A stretch of DNA of 64,000 nucleotides from Bradyrhizobium sp. CSS354. GTDB taxonomy: Bacteria > Pseudomonadota > Alphaproteobacteria > Rhizobiales > Xanthobacteraceae. This document shows, piece after piece, positions 17,203-27,476 of this stretch. A program made the position numbers and the translations under genes. The notes below the pieces were generated by a model, which had not been told where the DNA came from, searched no databases, and was given only the letters and a program-made list of their open reading frames with translations. How positions within the stretch are numbered: position 1 is the first letter of the stretch; the number at the start of each line of letters is the position of its first letter. Where the stretch lies: positions 124,001 to 188,000 of the forward strand of contig NZ_JAACFU010000003.1 in the NCBI RefSeq assembly GCF_029051725.1, given 5' to 3'.

Positions 17203-20200
17203 CTAAGGAGCCACCACCCTCGGCTTCCCCTCGTTCTTCCCCTCGGCCAGGTTCCTCACCACCACGTAGAAGATCGGCGTGAACAACAGTCCGAACAGGG
17301 TGACGCCGATCATGCCGAAGAACACGGCGACGCCGACAGCTTGCCGCATCTCCGAGCCCGAGCCGGACGATATCACCAGCGGCAGCACGCCGAGAATAAA
17401 GGCGAAGGACGTCATCAGGATCGGCCGCAGGCGCAAGCGACAGGCGTCGATCACGGCCTCCAGCCGCGGCTTGCCTTCTTTCTCGATGTCGCGCGCGAAC
17501 TCGACGATCAGGATCGCGTTCTTCGCCGCCAATCCCACCAGCACGACAAAGCCAATCTGGGTGAGGATGTTGACGTCCTGCCCCATGATGCGCACGCCGA
17601 TCGTGGCGGCCAACAGGCACATCGGCACGATCAGGATCACCGCGAACGGCAAGGTCCAGCTGCCATATTGCGCGGCGAGCACGAGATAGACGAACAGCAC
17701 GCAGATCGGGAACACGTAGAGACCCGCATTGCCGCCAGTGATCTGCTGGTAGGACAGGTCCGTCCATTCGAAAGTGAAGCCGCTCGGCAGGGTGTCGTCC
17801 GCGAGCTTCTTGATGGCGTTGAGCGCGGTGGTCGAGCTGGTGCCCGGCGCCGGCTCGCCCTGCAACTCGGACGCCGCATAGAGATTGTAGCGCGCGACAC
17901 GGTCGGGGCCCGAGACGTCCTTGAACTCGACTACGCTGCCGAGCATCACCATGTCGCCGGAAGCATTGCGCGTGCGCAGGCGCGAGAGATCGCTGGGCTC
18001 CTTGCGGAACGGGAAATCCGCCTGCGCGGTGACGTGGTAGGTCCGGCCGAACAGGTTGAAGTCGTTGACATAGGTCGATCCGAAATAGGTCTGGATCGTG
18101 TCGTTGATGTTGGCGATGGGAACGCCGAGCTTCTGCGCCTTGGTGCGGTCGATGTCGACGAACAGCTGCGGCGTGTTGGCTGAGAACGGGGAGAACACTG
18201 AGGGAGCGAGCAGCGAGGGCGATTTGCGCGATGCTGCGACGAGCTCGTCGGTAGCCGCGGCGAGCATCTCAGGCCCACGGCCCTGGCGGTCCTGAATGCG
18301 AATGGTGAAGCCGCCGCCGGTGCCGATGCCGGGTACGGCCGGCGGCGGAATCACGATGATGAAAGCCCCCTGAATCGCGGCCAGGCGCTTGCGCAGCTCG
18401 ACCGTGATGGCGTTCGCGGACAATCCCTTCTTCATCCGCGCCTCGGGCTCGTCGAACACCGGAAATAGCGCGGCCGCGTTGCCGGCCTGCGTGCGCGTGG
18501 CGCCGGAGAAGCCGGCGAAGGCGGCGACACGGATGATACCCGGCGTATCCAGCGCGATCCGCTCGATCTCGCGCACGACCTCGGTGGTGCGTGCCAGCGA
18601 GGCCGCGCCCGGCAATTGCACGGAGATGATGACGTAGCCGCGATCCTGCGCCGGAATGAAGCCCTGCGAGGTAGTCGCGATCAGCCAGCCGGCGCTGCCG
18701 ATCAGCACGACGTAGATCAGGATCATCACCGCCGAATGCCGGATCACGAAATTGGCTAGGCCCGCATAGCCATGGGCGAGACGGTCGAACACTCGGTTGA
18801 AGACGCCGGTGAAAGCGTTCCAGCCGCGTGCGACAAGATTCCAGCGCGCCGGCGGCCGTTTCTCCTCGTGGGGGACGAGGAGAAGCGAGGCCAGCGCCGG
18901 CGACAGCGTCAACGAGCAGAAGCAGGAGATCGCGGTCGCGACCGCAATGGTGACGGCGAATTGCTGAAAGAACTGCCCCGAGATACCGCCCAGAAACGCA
19001 GTCGGGACGAACACCGCGCACAGCACCAGCGCGATCGATACCAGTGCGCCGCCGACCTCCTCCATGGTCTTCAGCGCGGCGTCGCGCCGGCTCATGCCGT
19101 GCTCGAGATGCCGCTCGACATTCTCGACCACGACGATGGCGTCGTCGACCACGATACCGACGGCAAGCACGAGCCCAAACAGCGTCAGATTGTTGATTGA
19201 GAACCCTAGCGCCGCCATCACCGCGAAGGTGCCGACCAGCGAAACCGGAATCGCGATGATCGGAATGATCGCGGGCCGCCACCCTTGCAGGAACACCAGA
19301 ACCACGATGACCACGAGCAGCATGGCCTCGTAGATGGTCTTGATCAGCTCATGGACGGACTGCGCGATGAACTCGGTCGGGTTGTAGCCGATATTGAAGT
19401 CGAGGCCTTTCGGAAAGGTCTCCTTCAGCTTCGTCATCGTGTCCGAAATGTTCTTCGCGGTCGCGAGCGCGTTCGATCCCGGCCGCTGCGTCACCAGCAT
19501 CGCGACCGCCGATTTGCGCAGCAGGAAGCTGTTGGTGGAGTACGCGAGAGCACCGAGCTCGATACGGGCGACGTCGCGCAGCCGCACCGTGCGGCCGTCG
19601 GAGCCGGCCTTGATCAGGATGTCCTCGAACTGCTTCTGGTCTTTCAAACGCCCGGTGAAGGTGAGGTTCGGCTGGAAGGCGCGGTCGGCGATCGGCGGCT
19701 CGGCGATCTGGCCGCCCGCGATCTGCACGTTTTGCGCGCGGATCGCGGCGAGCACTTCAGCAGAAGTCAGGCCGAGATTGGCGATCCGGTCGGGGTCGAG
19801 CCATAGCCGCATCGAATAATCGCGCGCGCCGAAGATCTGGATGTCGCCGACGCCGTCGATCCGCAGCAGCTGATCGCGGACCTGGAGCAGCGCATAGTTG
19901 GAGATGTAGAGCTGGTCGAAGGTGTCGTCGGGCGACAGCATGAACACGACCATCAGAATGTCGGGCGAGTTCTTGCGCGTGGTGACGCCGTTGCGCTGAA
20001 CCTCTTCAGGCAGGCGCGGTTGCGCGATCGCGACGCGGTTCTGCACCAGCACCTGGGCCTTGTCGAGATCGGTGCCGAGCTTGAAAGTAACGGTGATGGT
20101 AAGCTGGCCGTTCGAGGTCGCCTGGCTGTAGAGATACAGCATGTCCTCGACGCCGTTGATCTCCTGCTCGATGGGAGCTGCAACCGTGTCGGACACGGTC

Positions 20201-20370
20201 TGCGCGGAAGCGCCGGGATATTGCGTAGTGACGACGACGGTCGGCGGCACCACTTGCGGATATTCGGAGACTGGCAGCGTGGTGTATGCGATCGCGCCGA
20301 CGATCAGCAGCACGATCGACAGCACCATGGCGAGGATGGGCTGGTTGATGGAGAGGCGGCCGAGATTCAT
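17203..20370 (-). CDS. RND multidrug efflux permease (HAE1 family)
   Basis: A 1055-residue inner-membrane proton antiporter of the AcrB/MexB/OqxB group. It starts with N-L-G-R-L-S-I-N-Q-P-I-L and a first helix, has two large periplasmic loops and twelve membrane helices. The helix-4 proton-relay pair appears as V-G-I-V-V-D-D-A-I-V-V-V-E-N. The start overlaps the stop of the adaptor gene by four bases, so the pair is co-translated. No outer-membrane channel gene and no local TetR/MarR regulator are visible, so the channel is shared. Drug spectrum unknown. Confidence 0.95.
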   Translation of the reverse strand: MNLGRLSINQPILAMVLSIVLLIVGAIAYTTLPVSEYPQVVPPTVVVTTQYPGASAQTVSDTVAAPIEQEINGVEDMLYLYSQATSNGQLTITVTFKLGTDLDKAQVLVQNRVAIAQPRLPEEVQRNGVTTRKNSPDILMVVFMLSPDDTFDQLYISNYALLQVRDQLLRIDGVGDIQIFGARDYSMRLWLDPDRIANLGLTSAEVLAAIRAQNVQIAGGQIAEPPIADRAFQPNLTFTGRLKDQKQFEDILIKAGSDGRTVRLRDVARIELGALAYSTNSFLLRKSAVAMLVTQRPGSNALATAKNISDTMTKLKETFPKGLDFNIGYNPTEFIAQSVHELIKTIYEAMLLVVIVVLVFLQGWRPAIIPIIAIPVSLVGTFAVMAALGFSINNLTLFGLVLAVGIVVDDAIVVVENVERHLEHGMSRRDAALKTMEEVGGALVSIALVLCAVFVPTAFLGGISGQFFQQFAVTIAVATAISCFCSLTLSPALASLLLVPHEEKRPPARWNLVARGWNAFTGVFNRVFDRLAHGYAGLANFVIRHSAVMILIYVVLIGSAGWLIATTSQGFIPAQDRGYVIISVQLPGAASLARTTEVVREIERIALDTPGIIRVAAFAGFSGATRTQAGNAAALFPVFDEPEARMKKGLSANAITVELRKRLAAIQGAFIIVIPPPAVPGIGTGGGFTIRIQDRQGRGPEMLAAATDELVAASRKSPSLLAPSVFSPFSANTPQLFVDIDRTKAQKLGVPIANINDTIQTYFGSTYVNDFNLFGRTYHVTAQADFPFRKEPSDLSRLRTRNASGDMVMLGSVVEFKDVSGPDRVARYNLYAASELQGEPAPGTSSTTALNAIKKLADDTLPSGFTFEWTDLSYQQITGGNAGLYVFPICVLFVYLVLAAQYGSWTLPFAVILIVPMCLLAATIGVRIMGQDVNILTQIGFVVLVGLAAKNAILIVEFARDIEKEGKPRLEAVIDACRLRLRPILMTSFAFILGVLPLVISSGSGSEMRQAVGVAVFFGMIGVTLFGLLFTPIFYVVVRNLAEGKNEGKPRVVAP

Positions 20371-21584
20371 GACTTGTCACCGGGCTTGCCGCCAGCCGGC
20401 GCTGGTGCAGTCTGCGGCGCGACCTTGGCGCCGACGCGGGCGCGCTGGATGCCGTTGACAATGACGCGGTCCTCCGCCTTCAGCCCCTCGCGGATTACGC
20501 GCAAGCCGTCATCGAGCGGCCCCAGCGTCACCGGACGTGCCTCGACGGTGTCATCAGGCTTCACCACGAACACGATCTTGCGGGACTGGTCGGTCGCGAC
20601 CGCGACGTCGGGAATCAGCAGCGCCTCATAGGGCGCGCTGCCGATCAGCCGGACGCGACCGAACTGACCCGGCAGGATCGACAGATCGGTGTTCTTGATC
20701 ACGGCGCGGCTGCGCAGCGTGCCGGTGGAGACATCGAGGCGGTTGTCGAGGAAATTGATGCTGCCTTCACGGGATGGTTTCGTCTCGCCGGCGAGGGTCA
20801 CCTGCACCGGGTTCGCCGTATCGCGCGAACTTGGGCGGCGGCCTTCGAACCACAGCTTGCTGTATTTGATGAAGGTCGCCTCATCCATGTCGAAATAGAT
20901 ATAGATCGGGTCGAGCGTCACGATCGAGGTGAGCAGCGTCGACGTTCCGGTATCGCTGCCCTGCACGAGATTGCCAGGGCTGACAAGATGGCGGCTGACG
21001 CGGCCGGTCAGCGGCGCCGTCACATGCGTGAATTCGATATTGAGCTTGGCGACTTTGAGCGCACCCTCGGCCTGTGTTTCGGCAGCGTGCGCGGCCTGCA
21101 AGGCCTGACGGCGCTGATCGACCACCTGCTCGGAGACGGCGCTGGTCTGCACCAGGCTCAAACCGCGATCGAGCTCCCGCTTTGCAAGCTCCACCTTGGC
21201 ACGCGCATCGGAAAGCTGCCCCTCCGCCTGCGTGGCCACCGCCTCGAACGGACGAGGGTCGATGACATAGAGCAGATCACCCTGACGCACGATGGCGCCA
21301 TCCTGGAATTCGACAGAGTTGACGAACCCGCCGACGCGCGGGCGGACCTGCACCTCCTCCATGGCCTCGAAGCGGCCGGTGAACTCGTCCCAATCGGTGA
21401 CGGTGCGCTTGACCGGCTGGGCTACCGTCACCGGCGCCGGCGGCGGCGCGGCCGCTTGCGGGGTCGGCTGGCCACAGCCCGCAAGACCGAATGCCGCGGC
21501 GAAAAGCCCGGCGATCACGCGAGGTCGAGGCGAAACGAAATCGTGCCTTTTGACAAACTGCTCGCTTCCGTCCGGTCCAGTCAT
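20367..21584 (-). CDS. RND efflux periplasmic adaptor lipoprotein (MFP/HlyD)
   Basis: A 405-residue membrane-fusion protein joining the RND pump to an outer-membrane channel. ATG 21584 has GAGGA six bases upstream (21591-21595), which decides it over a long upstream extension. The signal sequence ends in F-G-L-A-G-C-G-Q, a lipobox whose cysteine would be lipidated. Then come the barrel-sandwich V-R-P-R-V-G-G-F-V, the coiled-coil hairpin (about 125-200) and beta-barrel S-P-G-N-L-V. Confidence 0.93.
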   Translation of the reverse strand: MTGPDGSEQFVKRHDFVSPRPRVIAGLFAAAFGLAGCGQPTPQAAAPPPAPVTVAQPVKRTVTDWDEFTGRFEAMEEVQVRPRVGGFVNSVEFQDGAIVRQGDLLYVIDPRPFEAVATQAEGQLSDARAKVELAKRELDRGLSLVQTSAVSEQVVDQRRQALQAAHAAETQAEGALKVAKLNIEFTHVTAPLTGRVSRHLVSPGNLVQGSDTGTSTLLTSIVTLDPIYIYFDMDEATFIKYSKLWFEGRRPSSRDTANPVQVTLAGETKPSREGSINFLDNRLDVSTGTLRSRAVIKNTDLSILPGQFGRVRLIGSAPYEALLIPDVAVATDQSRKIVFVVKPDDTVEARPVTLGPLDDGLRVIREGLKAEDRVIVNGIQRARVGAKVAPQTAPAPAGGKPGDKS

Positions 21585-21866
21585 CCCAGGTCCTCGCATA
21601 AAAACCGCGGAAATAGCAGGGTACGCCTGTACCCGCGGGCGCCACAAGATGGGTTTCAATGATGAACTCTTCAAGACCACCGCACGCGCAATGCTCGGAA
21701 GAATGCCCTGGCCGGATGACGGGTTGACAGGCCTTGTTCGCCTCTCTCCGGCAAGACTGGGGAAAGGTGGACGAGAGAGCGACAGCGTCTTCACACATGA
21801 CGGGCGGAGCCGGCTCGGCTAGATTACCCCTCATAAAACAAGACGAATTGTCCGGGGAGGCCAGGC

Positions 21867-23021
21867 GTGCACCAGGGACGTGTCGTTTACGGCGCCATCG
21901 AGGAGGTCGTGTTCGGCCACCCCGCGGCCGAAGCCGTGGTCGCCCAGATGGACCGGCTGGGGACGCGCAGCGCCTTCCTGATGGTCTCGGGCACGCTCAA
22001 CCGGCAGACCGACGAAATCGCGAAGATCAAACAGGCCCTGGGCACACGCTGCGCGGGCGTCTTCGATGCCATGCCGGCCCACACACCGCGCGAGGCGGTG
22101 ATCGCCGCCACCAATGCGGCGCGCGAAGCGGGTGCCGACCTGATCGTCACCGTGGGCGGCGGCTCGATCACCGACGGCGCCAAGGCGGTGCAACTCTGCC
22201 TTGCCAACGGCATCGACGATGTCGACGGCATTGAGCGCATCCGCGTGCACAAGGGCGTCGCGCCCGAGATGACGGCGCCGACCGTGCGTCAGATCAGCGT
22301 CCCGACCACGATCGCCGGCGGCGAGTTCAGCTCGATCGCGGGCGTCACCGACCGCACCGCCCATGTGAAACAGATGCTGCGGCATCCGCTCAGCGTTCCG
22401 CGCGCGACCATCCTCGATCCCGCCATCACCGTGCACACGCCGGAATGGCTATTCCTCTCGACCGGCATCCGCGCCATCGATCATTGCGTCGAGGCGATCT
22501 GCTCGCGCGAGACGCACCCCTATGCCGACGCGCAGTCGGTGAAGGGCCTCGCGATGCTCGCCGACGCGCTGCCGCGGGTGAAGGCAGACCCTGCTGACCT
22601 CGACGCGCGCATGGATGCGCAGATCGGCACATGGCTGTCGATGGGCGCGCTCGCTGCCGGCGTGCCGATGGGGGCAAGCCACGGCATCGGTTACGTGCTG
22701 GGCGCAGCCTTCAATGTGCCGCATGGCTACACCTCCTGCGTCATGCTGCCGGCTGTGATGCGCTGGAATGCGCCCGACAATGCCGAGCGCCAGATGATCG
22801 TCGCGGCCGCGATGGGCTTTCCCGGCCACAAGGCGGCCGATGTGCTCGACGCCTTCATCCGCTCGCTCGGCATGCCGCGCAGCCTCGCCGATGTGCAGGT
22901 CTCCCCGGAGCATTTCGACGCCATCGCGGAAGCCGCGATGCGCACGAACTGGATCCCACGCAACCCGCGCAAGATCGACGGTCCCGCGCAGTTGCGCGAA
23001 ATCCTGCTTCTTGCCGCATGA
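21867..23021 (+). CDS. Iron-containing alcohol dehydrogenase (maleylacetate reductase-like)
   Basis: A 384-residue NAD(P)-dependent oxidoreductase of the group III Fe-ADH fold. The nucleotide-binding V-T-V-G-G-G-S-I-T-D-G-A-K-A is at about residues 91-104, and metal ligands are expected in G-I-R-A-I-D-H-C-V-E-A and G-A-S-H-G-I-G, with a last His in V-P-H-G-Y. The sequence is closer to maleylacetate reductase-like members than to butanol dehydrogenases. It is followed after 18 bp by the acyl-CoA synthetase pseudogene, so the two probably formed a catabolic pair. Confidence 0.85.
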   Translation: MHQGRVVYGAIEEVVFGHPAAEAVVAQMDRLGTRSAFLMVSGTLNRQTDEIAKIKQALGTRCAGVFDAMPAHTPREAVIAATNAAREAGADLIVTVGGGSITDGAKAVQLCLANGIDDVDGIERIRVHKGVAPEMTAPTVRQISVPTTIAGGEFSSIAGVTDRTAHVKQMLRHPLSVPRATILDPAITVHTPEWLFLSTGIRAIDHCVEAICSRETHPYADAQSVKGLAMLADALPRVKADPADLDARMDAQIGTWLSMGALAAGVPMGASHGIGYVLGAAFNVPHGYTSCVMLPAVMRWNAPDNAERQMIVAAAMGFPGHKAADVLDAFIRSLGMPRSLADVQVSPEHFDAIAEAAMRTNWIPRNPRKIDGPAQLREILLLAA

Positions 23022-23039
23022 TCTAGAGCCGGAGGACCG

Positions 23040-24589
23040 ATGTATCCAGGTCAACATGCCCGCCTGCGCCCGCTCCAGCCTGCCTTCATCATGGCGGCGA
23101 CGGGCGAGGCCGTCACCTATCGCGAGCTCGATGCGCGCAGCAACCGGCTGGCGCATCTGTTTCGCAATCATGGCCTGAGGCGGCTCGACCACTACTCGAT
23201 CTTCATGGAGAACAATTCCCGCTACCTCGAAGCCTGCGGCGCGGGTGAGCGCTCCGGTCTCTACTACACCTGCATCAACTCGTTCCTGACGCCGGGCGAG
23301 CTCGCTTATCTGCTGGTCAACAGCCAGTCGAGGATCCTGATCACATCGGTTGCGAAGCTCGATATCGCCCGGGAGGCAATCAAGGTCTGCCCCGACATCA
23401 AACTGTGCATCATCGTCGACGGCCCGGGCGAGAGTGAGTGCATCGTCGGTCTCACCGAGGTGACCGCCGACCTGCCGAAGACGCCGATTCCCGATGAATG
23501 GCTCGGTACTGCCATGCTGTATTCATCGGGCACGACGGGACGGCCAAAAGGGATTCTGCGGCCGCTTCCGGAGGAGCCGCCAAAGCACAATCTGCCGTTG
23601 TTCGATTTCCTGACAAAGCTTTGGCAATACCGCGAGGGCATGATCTACCTCTCCCCGGCGCCGCTTTATCATTCGGCGCCGCAGGCCGCGGTCAACCTGA
23701 CGATCCGGATGGGCGGCACCGCGATCATCATGGAAAATTTCGATCCCGAGCGGTACCTCCAGCTCGTCGAGCAATGGGGTATAACCCACACCCAGCTGGT
23801 GCCGACGATGTTCTCACGCATGCTCAAGCTGCCGGAGCAGGTGCGACAGCGCTACGACCTCTCCTCGCTCGAGATCGCGATCCATGCCGCCGCGCCCTGC
23901 CCGGCCCTGGTCAAGGACGACATGATCAAATGGTGGGGACCGATCATCCACGAATATTACGGCGCGACCGAAGGACTTGGCTTCACCGCCTGCGACAGCG
24001 CTGAATGGCTCGCCCATCGCGGCACCGTCGGCAAGGTGCTGCTCGGCGACCTCCACATTCTCGACGAGAATATGAAGCCATGCCCGACCGGCACGCCGGG
24101 ACAGGTCTGGTTCAAGACGGCTACGCCATTCGAATATTTCAACGACCCGGAGAAGACCAAGGAAGCGCGCTCGGCCGACGGCAGCATGAGCACGGTCGGC
24201 GACGTCGGCTATGTCGATGAGGACCGCTTCCTTTATCTAACGGACCGCGCGACCTTCATGATCATCTCCGGCGGCGTGAACATCTATCCGCAGGAGTGCG
24301 AGAATCTGTTGATCACCCATGCCAAGGTCGCGGACGCCGCGGTGTTCGGCGTGCCCAATCCAGATCTCGGTGAAGAGGTGAAGGCGGTGGTGCAGCCGAT
24401 GCCGGGCGTCGTGCCGGACGAGGCGCTCGCCGAGAGCTGATCGCGTTCTGCGGGGCGTCGCTCTCGCGGCAGAAGGTGCCGCGCTCGGTCGATTTCGAAA
24501 AGGAGTTGCCGCGGCTGCCGACGGGGAAGCTGTACAAGCGGCTCCTTCGGGACCGGTATTGGGGGAACAAGGCGTCAAGGATCGTGTGA
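23040..24589 (+). pseudogene. Acyl-CoA synthetase (AMP-binding), frameshifted near its C-terminus
   Basis: The first frame runs 466 residues from ATG 23040 to a TGA at 24438-24440 and holds the AMP-binding motif Y-S-S-G-T-T-G-R-P-K-G, the Y-Y-G-A-T-E-G motif and the G-G-V-N-I-Y-P hinge. The last 50 residues are missing. They are found one frame over, from 24437 to TGA 24587-24589: L-I-A-F-C-G-A-S-L ending with the catalytic lysine motif P-T-G-K-L-Y-K-R. Restoring one G in GAGAG near 24434 joins the halves into a 516-residue enzyme of ordinary length. Without that lysine, adenylation should fail. Either a recent mutation or a sequencing error. Confidence 0.88.
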
Positions 24590-24885
24590 AAACCGCTGTC
24601 GTCCTGGCGAATGCCAGGACCCATACCGCGTGATCTCACGATCGTCGGAGGTAGCAATACCGAACGACTTTCTTCGCCAAACACCTCCCTGGGGTCATGG
24701 GTCCGGGCGTTCGCGAGGACGACGCCGGAGGGACGTCTCGCAATTTGTGAGAGAGCCGCCCCTGCGGCCTTCCGTCATCCGAATTGCCGAGAGAGTAGCA
24801 GACCTTGCCGGTTGCCTCACCGCGCTCGCGTCGCTATCGTCTGCTCAAACAGGCCGCAAAAGGCTGATGTCCAGGGAGGACGAGG
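24590..24885. other. Gene-free interval with repeat R7
   Basis: Nearly 300 bp between the broken synthetase and the dipeptide-type binding protein, of which 24598-24723 is repeat R7. The remainder (24724-24885) must contain the promoter of the dpp-like operon, not resolved by eye. Confidence 0.5.
24598..24723. repeat. Intergenic palindromic repeat R7
   Basis: Degenerate member of the R3 type: GTCGTCCTGGCGAATGCCAGG at the left, CCGGGCGTTCGCGAGGACGAC at the right. The centre, including C-C-A-T-A-C-C-G-C-G-T-G-A-T-C-T-C and a downstream C-C-A-A-A-C-A-C-C-T-C-C-C-T-G, is shared with R3, showing common descent across 17 kb. Confidence 0.88.
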
Positions 24886-26484
24886 ATGCGGAGCGTACGG
24901 GCGCTCGCCGCGACGGCGGCGCTATCTTTGCTGGCGTTTTCGACCATTGCACTCGCCGGCGAGCCCAAGCAGGGCGGCATTTTGCGGATGTATCACCGCG
25001 ACAGTCCCGGCAATGCCTCGATCCACGAAGGCGCGACCTACTCGCTCAATGTTCCCTTCATGCCGGTGTTCAACAACCTCGTCATCTACAAGCAGGACGT
25101 GGCGCAGAACAGCATGGACACCATCGTGCCCGAGCTCGCCGAGAGCTGGGCTTGGGTCAACGACAACAAGACACTGACTTTCAAATTGCGCCAGGGCGTG
25201 AAGTGGCACGACGGCAAGCCGTTCACCTCGGCTGACGTCAAATGCACCTTCGAGATGCTGATGGGCAAGTCGCAGCAGAAGTTCCGGCAGAACCCGCGCA
25301 AGAGCTGGTACGAACAGGTCAACGACGTCTCCACCAACGGCGATCTCGAGGTCTCCTTAAACCTGAAGCGGCCGCAGCCTTCGCTGCTGGCGCTGCTCGC
25401 CTCCGGCTACACGCCGGTCTATCCCTGCCACGTCTCGCCCGGCGACATGCGCACGCACCCGATCGGGACCGGGCCGTTCAAGTTCGTCGAGTTCAAGGCC
25501 AATGAATCGATCAAGCTGACCCGCAATCCCGACTATTGGCGCAAGAGCCGGCCCTATCTCGACGGCATCGAGTTCACCATCATCCCGAACCGCTCGACCG
25601 CTATCCTCGCCTTCGTCGCCGGCAAGTTCGACATGGCCTTCCCGACCGAGGTGAGCATTCCGCTCCTGAAGGACGTGAAATCGCAGGCGCCGAACGCGGT
25701 CTGCGTGGTCGAACCCAACAATGTCGCCACCAACATCATCGTCAATTCGTCCGCGCCACCGTTCGACAATATCGACATCCGCCGCGCCATGGCGCTGTCG
25801 CTCGACCGCAAGGCCTTCATCTCGATCATGTTCGAGGGTCAGGGCGACGTCGGCGGCACCCTGCTGCCGCCGCCGAACGGGCTGTGGGGCATGCCGACGG
25901 AGATGCTCGAGACCATTCCGGGCTACGGCCCCGACATCAACGCCAACCGCGAGGAAGCCAAGAAGCTGATGCAGAAGGCCGGCTATGGGCCGGACAAGCA
26001 CCTCGCCGTCAAGGTCTCGACCCGCAACATTCCGGTCTATCGCGATCCCGCTGTGATCCTGATCGACCAGCTCAAGAGCATCTATATCGACGGCGAGCTC
26101 GACGTGGTCGAGACCGCAAACTGGTTCCCGAAGGTTGCGCGCAAGGACTACATGCTCGGGCTCAATTTGACCGGCAATGCCGTCGACGATCCCGACCAAT
26201 CCTTCTACGAGAACTATTCCTGCGGCTCCGAGCGCAACTACACCAACTACTGCAACAAGGAGATCGAGAAGCTGTTCGACGTGCAGTCCCAGGAGACCGA
26301 CGTCAACAAGCGCAAGAAGCTGGTGTGGGACATCGACAAGAAGTTGCAGGAGGACGTCGCCCGTCCGATCATCTTCCACGCACGGACCGGCAGCTGCTGG
26401 CAACCGTACGTCAAAGGCGTGACGGTGATGTCGAACAGCTCGTATAATGGATACCGGTACGAGGATGTCTGGATGGACAAGTAG
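24886..26484 (+). CDS. ABC transporter substrate-binding protein, peptide/nickel type (SBP_bac_5)
   Basis: A 532-residue periplasmic binding protein of the type II cluster C fold that binds peptides, opines, nickel or oligosaccharides. A signal peptide ends near I-A-L-A-G, followed by E-P-K-Q-G-G. The family segment F-K-L-R-Q-G-V-K-W-H-D-G-K-P-F occurs about residues 99-113. It is the first gene of a complete importer operon. Ligand not predictable; the preceding oxidoreductase and ligase suggest a catabolic substrate and not a bulk peptide. Confidence 0.93.
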   Translation: MRSVRALAATAALSLLAFSTIALAGEPKQGGILRMYHRDSPGNASIHEGATYSLNVPFMPVFNNLVIYKQDVAQNSMDTIVPELAESWAWVNDNKTLTFKLRQGVKWHDGKPFTSADVKCTFEMLMGKSQQKFRQNPRKSWYEQVNDVSTNGDLEVSLNLKRPQPSLLALLASGYTPVYPCHVSPGDMRTHPIGTGPFKFVEFKANESIKLTRNPDYWRKSRPYLDGIEFTIIPNRSTAILAFVAGKFDMAFPTEVSIPLLKDVKSQAPNAVCVVEPNNVATNIIVNSSAPPFDNIDIRRAMALSLDRKAFISIMFEGQGDVGGTLLPPPNGLWGMPTEMLETIPGYGPDINANREEAKKLMQKAGYGPDKHLAVKVSTRNIPVYRDPAVILIDQLKSIYIDGELDVVETANWFPKVARKDYMLGLNLTGNAVDDPDQSFYENYSCGSERNYTNYCNKEIEKLFDVQSQETDVNKRKKLVWDIDKKLQEDVARPIIFHARTGSCWQPYVKGVTVMSNSSYNGYRYEDVWMDK

Positions 26485-26519
26485 CGCGGGCGGCTGACGG
26501 GTTCGACGGGAGGCGATGC

Positions 26520-27467
26520 ATGTTTGCCTATCTGGTGCGGCGCCTGTTCCTGATGCTCGTGACCCTGTTCGGGATCTCGATCGTCATCTTCTTCCTGCTG
26601 CGCATCGTCCCCGGTAACATCGTCGACATCCTGTTTGCCGCAGCCGGCTATGTCGACCCTGCCGACAAGGCCAATCTGGAAAAAGAACTCGGCATCGACC
26701 AGCCGCTGGTGGTGCAATATTGGCACTGGATCAGCGGTTTTCTGCGCGGCGATTTCGGCTACTCCTATGTCTCCGAGAAGCCCGCGCTTCAGGAGATCCT
26801 GCCACGGATCCCGATCACCGCGCGGCTTGCCGGCCTGGCGCTGTTGTTCTCGGCGTCGATCGGCATTCCCTTGGGCGTCATCAGCGCGGTGAAGCAGGGA
26901 ACGAGGCTCGACTACGCGTTGCGTGTGGTGAGCCTCAGCGGATTGTCGCTGCCTTCGTTCTGGCTCGGCCTGCTCATCCTCACCGCCTCGGTGGCGATGT
27001 TCAACCAGATGCCGATCTTCAATCCCAATCCGCAGACCTGGCTGGAAGCGTTTGCGACCTATGCCGTGCCCGCCGCCGCCGTCGGCTTCCGCAGCGCGGC
27101 ACTGACCATGCGCATCACCCGGTCCTCGATGCTGGAGGTGCTGCGGCAGGACTATATCCGCACCGCGCGTGCCAAGGGCGCATCGGACGCCGCCGTGAAC
27201 TATCAGCATGCGCTCAAGAATGCGATTTTGCCCGTCATCACCGTGATCGGCATCGAGGCGGCGTTCCTGATCGGCGGCCTCATTGTCACCGAGACCGTGT
27301 TCAACATCCCCGGCGTCGCGCGCTTCCTGGTCGAGGCGATTCGCTGGCGCGATTATCCGATCGTGCAGAACCTGGTGATGCTGATTGCCATCGTCGTGGT
27401 GAGCGCGAATTTCATCGTCGACATGCTGTACGCCGTGTTCGACCCGCGCATCAGGTACACGGATTAG
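26520..27467 (+). CDS. ABC transporter permease, DppB type
   Basis: A 315-residue inner-membrane permease with six helices. It begins M-F-A-Y-L-V-R-R-L-F-L-M-L, typical of DppB/OppB, and carries the EAA-like coupling loop Y-I-R-T-A-R-A-K-G-A (about residues 211-220) that contacts the ATPase. The start is 35 bp after the binding protein; DppC-type permease follows 9 bp downstream. Confidence 0.94.
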   Translation: MFAYLVRRLFLMLVTLFGISIVIFFLLRIVPGNIVDILFAAAGYVDPADKANLEKELGIDQPLVVQYWHWISGFLRGDFGYSYVSEKPALQEILPRIPITARLAGLALLFSASIGIPLGVISAVKQGTRLDYALRVVSLSGLSLPSFWLGLLILTASVAMFNQMPIFNPNPQTWLEAFATYAVPAAAVGFRSAALTMRITRSSMLEVLRQDYIRTARAKGASDAAVNYQHALKNAILPVITVIGIEAAFLIGGLIVTETVFNIPGVARFLVEAIRWRDYPIVQNLVMLIAIVVVSANFIVDMLYAVFDPRIRYTD

Positions 27468-27476
27468 GAGAGGCGC

